This document shows positions 50,141-61,649 of a stretch of 64,000 bases of DNA, one piece after another. A program made the position numbers and the translations under genes. The notes below the pieces were generated by a model. That model was not told the DNA's origin. It was given only the letters and a program-made list of their open reading frames with translations, and did no database searches. The stretch is taken from contig PTFA01000405.1 of assembly GCA_003342895.1 (NCBI GenBank), positions 376,224-440,223 of the forward strand, written 5' to 3'. Every line of letters begins with the position of its first letter. Position 1 is the stretch's first letter. This DNA is from Casuarius casuarius. Lineage: Eukaryota > Chordata > Aves > Casuariiformes > Casuariidae.

Positions 50141-53100
50141 CATGCTCTTCAGTTTTCCTGCAGAAACTTCTCTTTATTTTTGGTTTGGTTGTACCAGAAT
50201 CCTCTCAAGCAGATAATAGGTAAAGCTTCAATGACTCAGAACCTCTGCTTTAAAGTGATTTTTTAATAAGTTATATTCCTCTTGCAGCTGAGTCAGAGTG
50301 TTTCTGGCCTTGATAATACAACCAATTGTGGCAGCACTGAGGACACTGAAATTCTTTTTAAATTTTCTCTTTTTGTTTTCCAAGCACTTCAGATTGTTGC
50401 CATGGGGGGAAAAAAAATCACTCTTCTTCTTTGACATTTGCTAGTTCTTGAGGTGGGGTCTCTCCTAGGAAAAGGACAGGCAAGCAAACAGCACTGCTTC
50501 TTCCATCAGGCCTCAGCTCTTTGATGTCATGGGCTCAGGTCTTCTAAACCAGAGAGGGTGCTTCCTACTTGAACTTTTCTTACCTGAATATGTCTAGAAG
50601 TTCTTGAAGATTCAGTTAGGCTCAGAGTACCTCGTGCCATTGAGTTCTCCAGCATAATCTGATGAAGCTACATTTCCTTATGTCTGAAAACTGCCCTGAC
50701 TGCCCTGAGCACCAAGCTCTGTGCAGAGGCATGTCCCACTCTTTATGTAAGTGTTTTTCTTTGGATTTGACATGAAAATCATGCTTTTCTCCCTTAGCTC
50801 CCAGTGGCACAATGAGACTTGCAAGCTTCTCCATAGTTTTGACCCCGCAATATCTAGGAATCTGTTTTGGCATTCAGTGGTGGATCAAGTGCAGTTATAG
50901 AGGGGCATTTTGATGGTACCCGTACAGAGAAGGCAGTTCTCCAGTCCTTCAGCAGCACCTGGGCTCCTATCCACCTGTGCAGCTCAGAAGAGGGAAGGAC
51001 AGGATGGATGCTGCCAGAACACTGAAGATTTAGCTTAATTATTCTGAGTTCATTGAGAGTCCTCTGTAATCACTATCAAGAGAAAAGGAGTTCAGCCAAA
51101 GCCGTAGGTGTTGGCAGAGCAGGCTTAGGCTGAGCTGAGGCAGACGGCATTCCTGTACTGCAACATCTCACCCCATCATTGCGTTTTCTGGGCAGACCTG
51201 AGTAATGATCAGTCATAAGATGAAAAGTACTATCAGGCCTGCTTCTCAGTTGATACTGGAATAAAAAAGAAGAAGCAACTCTGCATATTTGTCTATCTGA
51301 TGTGGAGATAGGTGCCACAGGCTTGGGATCATTAAGTCCTGTCTCACAGAAAGTAAGTGAGCTGGACACAAGGCAGAGTCAGTACAGAAAGTTGGCCAGC
51401 TGTTTTAATATATCACATCTCCTAATAGTATGCATTTCTCACGAGTGTCAAGTCCCCTAGTCTAGATATATTACAAAGGGAAAAGCATTAATTGCAGCTT
51501 ACATTTTGGTTTTGGGAGACTTTTTTGCATTGCAAAACAGAAAGGCTTCTCTGTGGAACACTCTCTCCTCGCTGTTCTACCACTAATAAGGAAACAAGCT
51601 TTATATTCATGACAATAAATTGAAAACCTTATCCCCTGGTGTGTCCTTAATAGTGTTTTGGAAACCGATCTACTTTTTAATTGGAGTCTCAGGAATTTAT
51701 AATTGCCTTGCTGTCAGTGGAACCAAGCAACTGTCTCTTTCCAGAAAGAAAAAGAATCAAAGCAAATGGTCATAGCTTTGCTGCAAAAATTAAAAATAGC
51801 CACAGTTCTGCAGGTGCCCTCTCCAAGAAGCAGCGATATAAAGCAGGATGCTATTCTTGTTGGTGACCTTGAACAGTTCTCAGATAGTCAAGACCTTTGA
51901 AGTTAGATGAAATGTCCTGCAAAAAATCAAAGGCAACCTATTAAAGGAACTTCATTTGGCATAACTTTTAACAGGGAGGCTTAGGTTAAGTCAACCTGTT
52001 CAGGCACTGGAAAATTAGGTTCTAGTTGCTCCCCTGTGGTTGCCACATAACCTGAAGAAGATCTCTCCTTTCCTGCTTCATTTGCTTCATCTGTTGATAC
52101 TGGCACTAATAAATGGCTCTTTCAGACCAAGAATCATGGTATTTTCCTGCACTAATCTCTTAGAGGTTTTGTGAGAAGAGCCTGAACAACTTCAGTTTTA
52201 CTCCCACTGCAGTCAGTCAGCATTTCACTAGTGGACATTTTAGCAGTTAGGCAAATAAGAATTTGATTGAAGCTCTCTAAGAGTGTAGTTACGCCAGTGC
52301 TGATGAGGTTTTGAAATCCAACCCGTATTGTCATCAAGAAAAGATGAAAGGAAAAAAATACAAGCCATCAAGCAAAGCGTATGCCTCTTCTCCTACATAT
52401 AGTTCAACAGATCATCATCAGCAGCAAAATAATGAACTTCATTGATTGTGCATGTGTCACCAGGAAGAATAGGACTAATATGATAAAATTTAATAATGAA
52501 GCTTCACCCCCCTCCTTTCTTCTCTTTCCATAGCCCTGTTCTGAGTTCCTGACATATTCAGCACTCTTGCTAGAAGAGCTACTTTTCAAGCTATAATTTC
52601 TGACTGATGTAGGGCCTGTGGGAGAGGATGAAGAGTCATGTAAGCTGCCACTTGGCAATAGAAGAGGAAAGTGCAAAAAGTTTTGCTAACTAAATCAGAG
52701 ATTCCCTTAATTTTCTCCCTCTCCTCAATGTTATAATCTGATTTTTCAGATCATCAGTGACATCTTCCCTGTCCCTGCCTGGATTAAAGACATCTCCTCT
52801 GGCTCAGGACAGGCCTTTCATCTAGGAACAGGGCTGGTACTGTGCCAGTGGAGGATCTCCACTGAGGCATCTCCATGGCACAGCCTGAGGAAGTAGAAGT
52901 ACTTGATGCTCCAGCAAATACAAAGCCCCATACCTGCTGTCTCCAACCCTGAGCAGCATAGAGAGTCCCTGGCCAGAGTTCAGGATCTAAACTAGACAAA
53001 AGCAAGGATAGAAGGAAGAGTGATCTTAAATGCCAGTAATGGGAAAAGTGTCCTAGAACCTTCCACTGAGTCTGCTAGCAGAGGTCACTCTCAGTCCTGC

Positions 53101-53745
53101 AGGTGCTTACATTTATGTTAGCTTCTTCTTCTTCATCTTTGAAAATATTCTGTAGGTGCTAGAAATCAGTGCTACCAAGGTGTTACACCTCAGCCAGCTT
53201 TAAAAGGCCAGAGATGCTCCAGAGAGGGGCAAGGCACAGGCAGCAAGCTCTAGCTCCAGCAGGACCAGAAGCCAGCTTTACTAATGTTCAGCTGAGCCCT
53301 GGCCCCCTTGGGAAAGTGTAACACATCAGTGCAGCCTAAGCACAGCCCCCTGTGCTTGCCCTCTGGCAATGTCTGTGGAAGCAAATTTTTCCTCACTTAT
53401 CTGAAGAGCAAGGAAGCATTGCTCTATTCCAGACAGATACTGGAAACAAATTCCTCTTTAAACATGGTCTGTGTAATACAGTTCATCTGCACTAGATTAA
53501 GCTCTGTAGATGTCTCAGGCTGTTGAGCTCTCAGAAATTTGCACCTTAGTCTAGCTGAACCAAAGCCACTGAGCACTTCAGAAAGTCAGATTTCTTATTT
53601 TAAATGCATATGTGTGAGCATGAACCATGAAACTACCGCTTGCCTGTAAAGTGCCATACATCTATTGAGTTCTGAAGCAGAGGACAAAATTCCTGGCCCA
53701 GGGAACAGAATGACTCAATGCTTTATTTACTTAATGGATTACTTT

Positions 53746-53762
53746 TGTGTGTGTGTGTGTGT
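53746..53762. repeat. (TG)8 microsatellite
   Basis: Eight and a half uninterrupted TG units. Confidence 0.9.
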
Positions 53763-53928
53763 CACATCAGTTGACTTGAAGCAAAGCTTGACTGAAACAG
53801 TGTAAGACCATCTATTAGACAAGCTCTGTAAACTACTTCATGACTTGATGTAGTTGGTCTATTTCAATGCACTTTCATCATCTCTTAGCTCTTCCCCATC
53901 TCTAACACACAGAAGCACTGAAGGGGAG

Positions 53929-53940
53929 AAAAAAAAAAAA
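53929..53940. repeat. A12 homopolymer
   Basis: Twelve consecutive A follow GGGGAG. No AATAAA signal or target-site duplication marks it as a retrotransposed tail. Confidence 0.85.
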
Positions 53941-55864
53941 GCACTAACAAAAATGCAGCTATGTAGCAAATGGCTTAAAATTTGATTCAAGTGCCCCCTC
54001 CTGTGGACATATAGCTACATTCCCCTAAATATGGCTTGGTCGATGAGTATTACTTGAAGTTATATTAACTTCAGGGAGACGTATCTAAGATACCTTTTTA
54101 CTAGAGAAAGTTGAACTCATTCTTGTCCATGGCTAATATTAAGCTGGCTTCCACCGTGGCTTTGGCTTTGAAAATACCCCTTATTTTATGAAGGTTATGG
54201 ATATTTGCTCTTACATGCATTCCATGTAGCTAGATCTCTTTAGAAGTTTATGGTTTGCAGAAGATCACAGCAAGTAGCTCTGCAAGTTGAGGCCAACTCT
54301 TCACACTAGTATCAATGATAAGAGCATTTTCACAGGCAGTTATTATCTTACGGCATAATTAAGCAGGCAGAAGATGAAAAGAGAAGCATTTTGTGGGGGA
54401 AGAACAGTCAGACATGAGCTGCTCTTTCCACTGCCACGTTATCTAGATACAGAGGATCTGTCATGATGCTGTATAGCCAGATAAGGCTTAGCAGGAAGAT
54501 ATTCATGTTCTTCTAGTCCATGTGTAGTTACCGCTCAGTAATAAATACACTGAAGACATCTCCTGAACATGACCTCAGTCTGAAAAGTCAGTAGCCTACC
54601 CACTTGCCCCAGATTAGTGCAGGATCAGCTCTCTCTAAGACATTGATTACCTTACAAACTGCTGCTCCAGCACCCCTCAGCCTTCTCAGGTTTCCCACAA
54701 TGAAACTTGTATCTTCTTCACTGCATTTTACAGGTATTGCTTCTTATTTACCATAACAAGTCTTTAGCTTTCCTTAAAATCTCTTGCTTTCTTCCTTCTT
54801 GTCCCAGCCAGATCAATGGTGTAGCCTTTCTTCAGAGGTCTTCAAGACAGTTATTCTAAACAGCCGTGCACTTCCTTCATAGCTGTTTTGTCTAACTCAA
54901 GTCATAGAGTTGGCAAACTCATAACAAATATGTCGGTAGGCTTCAAGTGCTAATTTGTGGGCCAGGATTCCACCACTAGTTAGCTGAAGAGGCATTTGAA
55001 TTTGAGTTGCTTGAACTCTCTTTGCGCAAAAGAAAACAGTGAAGGGACTCATTTTAATATGAATACTAAGAAGTAGGGGAAAGATTCTGAGAAAAACTTC
55101 CTTTGACTTTAATAACTTCCACTAAAATCCAAAAATAAAAGGTCCTCAGCTATCAGAGACTTAAGCCTACTGCTCGGTACTTGAATCTACTCAGTACTGC
55201 ATAACCTGTGAGTAGACATAGTGCCATCCAGTTTCCCAAATTTAGTGATTCGGTGTGTTTTTCACTGCCTAATTCATAGGAAGGGTAGCATGAGTGAGAA
55301 GTGTGACTAAAGCAGTAGTACTGCTGCTTCACATCAGAAAGCAATAGTAGAGGTAAGAGAAACAACAGACTGAGTCATTCTGGCCAGCAGTAAGAGTTTG
55401 GAGAGATCATTGCAATAGTACCACCATCTCGCGAGGACCACGGTCTATATTTTCCTGGCTTTGCCTATGGTGAAGTAAATGATGAGGCTGTTGGGCAAGA
55501 TCCTCTGTGTGCAGAACAAATGCCCCTGTCCTAGACACCTAACAGGAAGGAGTATTAGTGTCTCCTCTGCCAAGGAGATGTTTGCAGCCCTCTTTTCCTG
55601 GGGAGAGCAGCCCACAAAAGAGAATTGGATACTGACATTACTGAAACCCTATCCAGTTCCAGCTCAGCTGTGCCAGCTGCCCAACTTCTCTGCAATAAAG
55701 TGGTGTGCATGGGTATGTAGATGTGCTATTGCTTATTTGTCTGTTTTTCAGTCATCTCAGTGCATGCCAGTTCCTGTGATCAGCAGGCTATCAATTTTCT
55801 TGGATTAGCATGGCTGAGAACTACAAGAAACATGGTGAACATTTGGCCCAGACACCATATTATT

Positions 55865-55972
55865 GTAGGTACAAAAATAATAATAATGAAATAATAACAA
55901 TATATATTTATATATATAAATATATATAAATAATGAATGAATATATATAAAAATAAAAATAAAAATAATCTC
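55865..55972. repeat. AT-rich low-complexity block
   Basis: About 105 bases are made of AATAAT, TATATA, TAAA, GAATGA and AAAAAT units with almost no G or C. This is composite decayed microsatellite sequence, and a likely DNA-unwinding, slippage-prone site. Confidence 0.85.
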
Positions 55973-56633
55973 TTATTTGACCAGATACAAAATACAGCTA
56001 TGTATTAATTAACAGGATTGAACTAATTGTCAACAGGCTTTTTGCTAAAATGTCCCCTGCAATTAACCAACTGAAATGGAGTCTGGCAAGAGTTTCAGTG
56101 GTAGTGAAGTGCAGGGTTCATATGATTAATTAAGCGATTCCAGCACAGTGCATTTCCTGCAGATTAATGACCAGATGGGAAACCTGATAGCCTTTTTAAC
56201 CTTGGGCCATTAACCCCAGCAGCTCTTAGCCATCTTTTACTGGAATTACTATGAAAGAAACTTTGATTTAAACATTAAAAGCCTATTTTCTTTCTTAAAC
56301 AGAAATGTTTGAAAGCACAAATTCCCTTTTGAATTGCAAAGCTTTTTATTTGAACATGCCCCTATTACCCATTAGGTACTATCTGGAGGACCAGATCGGT
56401 CCAGGGATTTCTCTTTATTTGAATTAATGCCTCGTGCCATGTGTCAGCTGTTCGGCTGATTCTGTGCGTACTGCTTAAACAGAGATGCCACCAGGACCCG
56501 GCACAACTCTGCCCAGTGGCTCTGGGCCTGGTCCAAGGCTTGCTCAGTTGCACCTACCTTAAGAAGCAACAAACGTCTGTAGCTCCATCTAAGAGCATGC
56601 CTGGAGAAGCTGCTTGACCACGCCTCACCAAAA

Positions 56634-57110
56634 TCATGGAATAATCATAGGATAATTCAGGTTGGAAGGGACCTCAGGAGGTCTCTAGCCCAGCAGCCTG
56701 CTCCAAGAAGGGTCAGCCATGGAGTCTGATCAGGTTGACAAGACTTTATCCAGCCGGATCTTGAAAATCTCCAAAGTTGGAGGTTGCACAACCTCTTTGG
56801 GCAACCTGCTCCCAATGCTTGGCTGTCCTCAGGGGGAAAAAGTGTTTCCTTATCTCCAGTCTGAGCGTCTCCTGTTTCAGCTATACCCACCATCTCTCTC
56901 CCTCCCACTAGGCCCCACTGGCATTCCCGGACCTGCTCCGGGTTGTGGACATCTCTCCAGCATGAGGTCCTGCACTGGTGGCAGTGTCTGGCCTGGGTGT
57001 GATGAGGCAGAAGAGAGGGAGCATCCCTGCCCTGCCCTCACCAGGGCATGCCCCTGCTCGTACTGCCCAGGACACTGCTGCCCTCCAAGGCCCTTCCTCC
57101 CAGCTGCCCA
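56634..57110 (-). mobile_element. CR1 LINE 3' end, relatively well preserved
   Basis: Read on the plus strand it starts with AATCATGGAATAATCATAGG, the inverted CR1 3' terminal ATTCTATGATT repeat. It then runs through CAGGTTGGAAGGGACCTCAG, GCACAACCTCTTTGGGCAAC, TGTTTCAGCTATACCCACC and TGTGGACATCTCTCC. Further in, GGTGTGATGAGGC and CAGGACACTGCTGCC match the CR1 segment near the end of the reverse transcriptase frame. The copy is about 475 bases, 5'-truncated, inverted relative to the window, and has no intact frame. It appears less diverged than the copies at 8810 and 61150, so it is probably a later insertion. Confidence 0.9.
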
Positions 57111-57114
57111 GTGC

Positions 57115-60100
57115 CCTAGGTAGCAGCCCTGACTTTGAGTGTATTGAAATACTTTCTCTGCAGTTCTGGCCCCAGCTGCAGTTCAAATTACCTAGATCCA
57201 GTGAGATTCTTCTAGGAGATTCATCTAGTTTGGGGGCTGAGAAGACCTGAAAAATCTCCAGATGCGCATGCATTTGAAGGTGTAAGCAGACGTGACCTAA
57301 CTCATCTCAATGAGCTGACACTCAGGGATGAGTGCTCCTTAGCAGTTTGAACAAGCTTACAATTACTTCCACTTAAGAAAGAAAGAAAAATCCACTTTAC
57401 TCTGTTGCTTTGACATTTTCCCTGCAGGCTGTATTAGGAGAAAAACATTTGGTTATAGCTTTTATCCTACAGCTCCAGTCAAGTGACATCCTGCACACAG
57501 CTCACATATCTTCTCAGTTAAGACTTCCAGTTTGTATTTAAGCTTTTAGTGCCTATGTACGGACAGGAGAAAAGTTTCATTACCAGTCATTCAGGATTGA
57601 GATTAAATCTGATTAACATTCGGGCTATTTAGGCCCTGTAATATTGCTACACATTCTCCAGGATGCTGCATGCCTCAGGAGCCTGGATTGTGTTTGCTGC
57701 ACAGCGCCATCCTTACTTGTGCAAGCTGACAGTGCACAGCGACCAGGTGATATACCCCTCATAAAAGTATAATGGTACTGAACTGCCTGTATGTGCTCCG
57801 GACTTTTTACCGCAAATGTAATACGCACCCATTCAGTTCTGAGTGCCCCAGCTGCAGCAACATGGATTTTTTTCTCTTTCTCCTCCTTTTGCCAGCACTT
57901 GGTCAGTTCTTGTAACTTTGCCCATTGGTTCAGGTGTTTCCCCAAAAGACATTTTTCAGGAGAGTTTGGGCAAGTTTGGCCCCATCCTGCATTTTGTTTG
58001 CATGAGTGGTTTGGGCATTCTTCAACTTATACATCCAAAATCTACTTTTAAAAGTATCAGTTTGCTAAGTCAGAGGGTTAGGACTCTCAGTATGCATACC
58101 CCAGATATAAAATAGATGAACAAGCAAGGAAAACTAAGGAAGTGTGATGACATGTCAGCTGAACTCGTCAGAGTGGAGGATCAGCATTTCCCATGTAGAC
58201 ATCAGGTGCTTCAGTTTGTGCAAAGTTGTGCAGGAAGAACTTAATCAGTGTCTACTGCACGTCATGGCAGAGTGAATACACACCCTCTCCTGCCTTGTGG
58301 AGATACCAGGGTTTAGAAGAGGCATACTTATTCCTGAGGGCAATTTATTCAATGTATAGTTTTGTTCTAAACTTGCTTTCAAATTTCTGCGGACATGAGC
58401 GCTTCGAAACCATGTCTAGGCAATCCAGAAATAGTCAGTTTAACATCCTTCAGATCCTCAGGAATATAAACTAAAGGATTCTTTTCCATACACAGAGGAT
58501 TTCTGACAGTACAGCTTGTCTTTTAAATGAAGCATTAAAGAAGACCACACTGCACCTAAGTAACATTTGTTTTATCAAATGTTTGGATCAAAATCCTTTT
58601 GCATATGGCTGACTTTGTCACAGGAACCAAACAACCAAGCCTGGGTCAAAAGCTCAGGAAAACTGAACTGTTCCCTTCTTCCCCAAAGGATGCTTGTGAC
58701 CGCAGTTTTTGCTTTCTTAGCTTGTCAGAGAGCCACAGAAATTCCTCAGATGTCAAAAGCATTTAAATGGGAGACACTTTGTACAAAACGCAGCTGCTTG
58801 GTTTGGAAGTGTGCACTGTTAGTGAAGAGACAGGATCAAAAACCGAAAGCAAATTCCATGTGAAGGCTTGGAGCAGCATTACATTAAGATTGCTTTGGGC
58901 ACCCAGATCTCTGTGGTGGTGTGCCGTGCAGGCACGATCGGTCCTGAGGCTAGCTATACCCCAGATCAAACACATCTTCAGTAGCTCCTGGACAGACAGT
59001 ATTTAGGTACTTTGAAAACCCCACAGAGCATAACACTCTCAGAGGCACTAGGTACCAGCAAGCTGGAGCTCAGTACTCTGACAGATTGATTGCACAACAG
59101 TGAGGCTCTTGCAGAGCTTAAACCTATTTAAAAAATAAGTTATGATATTCTTAGAAGAATAGCCACTTTAAACAGATCAATTTTCTGCTATCATCTAATT
59201 GTGCTAAAAGAGAATCAATGCCTGATGAGGTTTTAGCCGCAGCTGCCAATATTTTGTTTGCTTTTCACACAAGTACCAAGTAGCTCAGTTTAAAAAGATC
59301 AATAAATTAGCCTCTTTTCTCTAATTTCCTGTCTGCATAAAGGCAATGCAGTTATACTAAGAACAAACAGGATGTAGCATCTGTGATTTCACTGAACTAA
59401 AAAGTGCACACCTTAAGATTTATTGATTTCCTTAATGTCTGATTTTAGGAAAGTACTAAATGCCAGTGAAATAAATGATTAGGACTTTTAGTCAGTTCAG
59501 TGCTTATGTATGTATTTGCTTTGCAGAAACAAGTATCCAAACAGGCACCAGAAGATTATGTCCTAAGTGCTCAGACTATGTAACATTAGTTACAGAAATA
59601 GGCTGTAATTCCTCTCTGAAAGTCAACATTTCATATGAGACTTTGGCAAAGTGACTCTGTCCCTTGCATTTAATTTCATGGAAATCTGAGGAAATATAGG
59701 TGGGAAAAGTAACCATTTTGAACCACAACGGAATTTTGAGGAGACCAAAAGAGGACGAAACATTCAGCATACAGTTTATGGGATTACAGTGATACTTCCA
59801 CTCTAGGCTACTTCAAACCCCTTGTCTTCTGCTGGGCATTGCTGTAGGAGTAAGGAAGGAAGCACCTTCACCTGCATCCTACGCTATCGTCTTGTTGTTG
59901 CCAGGGGCCCCAGAGGCCGGCTGGGAGGGGGGAGTCGCTGCTCTGCTGTGCTTCATTCTGGGTCTGCGGCATTGGCTTTGCTCCCAACGCGGGAGTGTTT
60001 CTGGTGCTAGAAGTATCCAGCTGTGAACTACTGCTGGCCAGCTCTGATTTGCATCTGCAGAAGTAGATCAAACTGCCTAGGATTAACAACTTGAAGAACA

Positions 60101-61145
60101 ATCTCTTTCAAAAACTCCTTAGGTTACAGAGTGAAACACAAAGCCTCTGCTGAACTATCTAGAGATTAAGTGAAAGGTTTTTGTCTTGTTCAAGGCAGCT
60201 AGCTATTAAAGAGGAGCCTGGAAGATAAATGCCTTCAAAATCCTAGTGGCTCAAGACTATATCATTTGAGATAAAACCTGTAAAGAGGTATTTTTGCTTC
60301 ATTTATTAAGATTCCCTCCCATCTGTAGCTTCAACTGTACCACGATGCAGTCTGCATCAGGTGAATCAAGCTGCAATACAGCCCACTAATTGTGCAGCAG
60401 GAGCTCAAGACTTCAGCCAGAATGCTAAAAAGTGATTAGCAATGATTGCATTGGAGACAAATCACAGTCCCTTACCAGAGCTGATGTTCAGAGAAAAATA
60501 AGGTGCCTTAAGGTAAGACATCTGTAAATACCTTGAGATTTTAAGTGTTTCAGTTTCTGAAAGTGCTGTGCTATGTTTTTGACTTTCCTGAGCTCTCAGC
60601 ATGGGGTCTCAGAAGTCCTGGGCCTGAAGACCACTGGATGATCAGTGAACACCTCCTCCATGGTGCCAGCATCTGAAGAAAATCATATTCCAGCAGTGTC
60701 CTTCGGAATAACTTTTATTTCCCCCATTGTCCTCCAGCTCCAAGAAAGGAAATCCTCAAGCAGGGCGAGAGCTGCCTAAGTTCCAGTTCAGGGAGAAATA
60801 TGAGTTGCAAATACAGGGGCTGAAGTGACCTCCCAAGTGGTAACAAGTGAGCTAAACGGACGAAGCTGTACAAGGCCAGATCCTCCCTGCCCATGGCTTG
60901 GGCTCTCCAAGACCCTTTCCATGAAATACATGAAATATGACTGAGCAGGGTCTGCTCTGGCAGGCCAGAGAGCCAGCAGAGGATCCAGCTGCAGAAATGC
61001 CTCTCGGGGAGCTTTCCTGCAGCATGCTGTCAGACATTCACAGGGACACTGCTTGCAGGGCTGACGGATCTTCAGTAGTTCCACAATCTGCATGAGTGTT
61101 TTGGCACACAGGAGCTGTGCAGCATTATGCTGCTTTGCACCCAGC
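57115..61145. other. Gene-free DNA
   Basis: No exon could be supported. The interval 59100-59450 is AT-rich and dense in TCAAT, TAAT and ATTTATTGATT motifs, a possible conserved noncoding block. Otherwise no element is recognisable. Confidence 0.65.
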
Positions 61146-61149
61146 GTGC

Positions 61150-61440
61150 AGCTCTGAGTCATCTCCTGTAGCATCATGGCCAAATTGGTGAGACATGGGC
61201 TGGGTAAGTGGAAGGTAAGATGGGTGGAAAACAGGCCTTTGGGCTCAAAGGGCGGAAAGCAGCGGTAGGATGTCCAACTGGCTGCTAGCTAGTAGTGGCA
61301 TTCCTTATGGATTAATATGGGAGCCAACTCAATTTAGCATCTTCCTTAACTACCTGAATGATGCAATAGAGTGCACTCTCAGGAAGAGTGCACATCCATA
61401 TGGAGATTTCCAGACAGTAACTAATGTTAACTATAAGGGC
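61150..61440 (+). mobile_element. CR1 LINE internal fragment (reverse transcriptase)
   Basis: The interval opens with GGCCAAATTGGTGAGACATGG and GATGGGTGGAAAACAGG, both CR1 landmarks. The frame at 61270 encodes SSGIPYGLIWEPTQFSIFLN followed by YLNDAIECTLRKSAH. This aligns with the family pattern [33 protein letters not shown]. The motif C FADD box reads SAHP, so both catalytic aspartates are gone. A small frame disruption lies between the upstream WKTG segment and SSGIP. Both ends are missing, so it is a dead fragment. It belongs to a different part of the CR1 frame from the 49955 copy. Confidence 0.85.
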
Positions 61441-61630
61441 TTCCAAAGTAGGAAAAGAAAGTATTAGTGTGAAGGGGGGGAGCATTATTTGAACTACAAC
61501 ATCTGAGATAACCAGCTTCATACTTGTCCCAGCAGAGACACAAAATTCAGCGACCGCGGCAATTTTCCCATACTCATAAAATCAAAGTGTCCGGTTTATA
61601 AAAAGGCTTTTGCAAGCCAGATGGTAATCT

Positions 61631-61649
61631 TAGTGCCACCCAGTGGCCA
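61631..61649 (-). promoter_or_regulatory. CTCF-like binding site
   Basis: TAGTGCCACCCAGTGGCCA fits the CTCF core STGCCMYCTNGTGG at 13 of 14 positions, with one C for T, and is extended by the GCCA flank usual in strong sites. It is the best insulator-type motif noticed in the window. Binding cannot be inferred from sequence alone. Confidence 0.45.

Larger units (their letters stand above)
50145..56630. other. Gene-free DNA
   Basis: No coding exon or larger element could be supported. Simple repeats occur at 53746, 53929 and 55865, and a homeodomain-motif-rich block begins near 56120. The remainder has no recognisable structure. Confidence 0.65.

Noticed and set aside
53985..54008. CTCF-like GTGCCCCCTCCTGTGG
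   Set aside because: Two extra bases break the spacing of the core motif.
56719..57273. Overlapping open frames of 90-134 codons on both strands
   Set aside because: The first 390 bases or so lie inside the CR1 3' end, mostly non-coding or in the wrong frame. The remainder is GC-rich chance openness.
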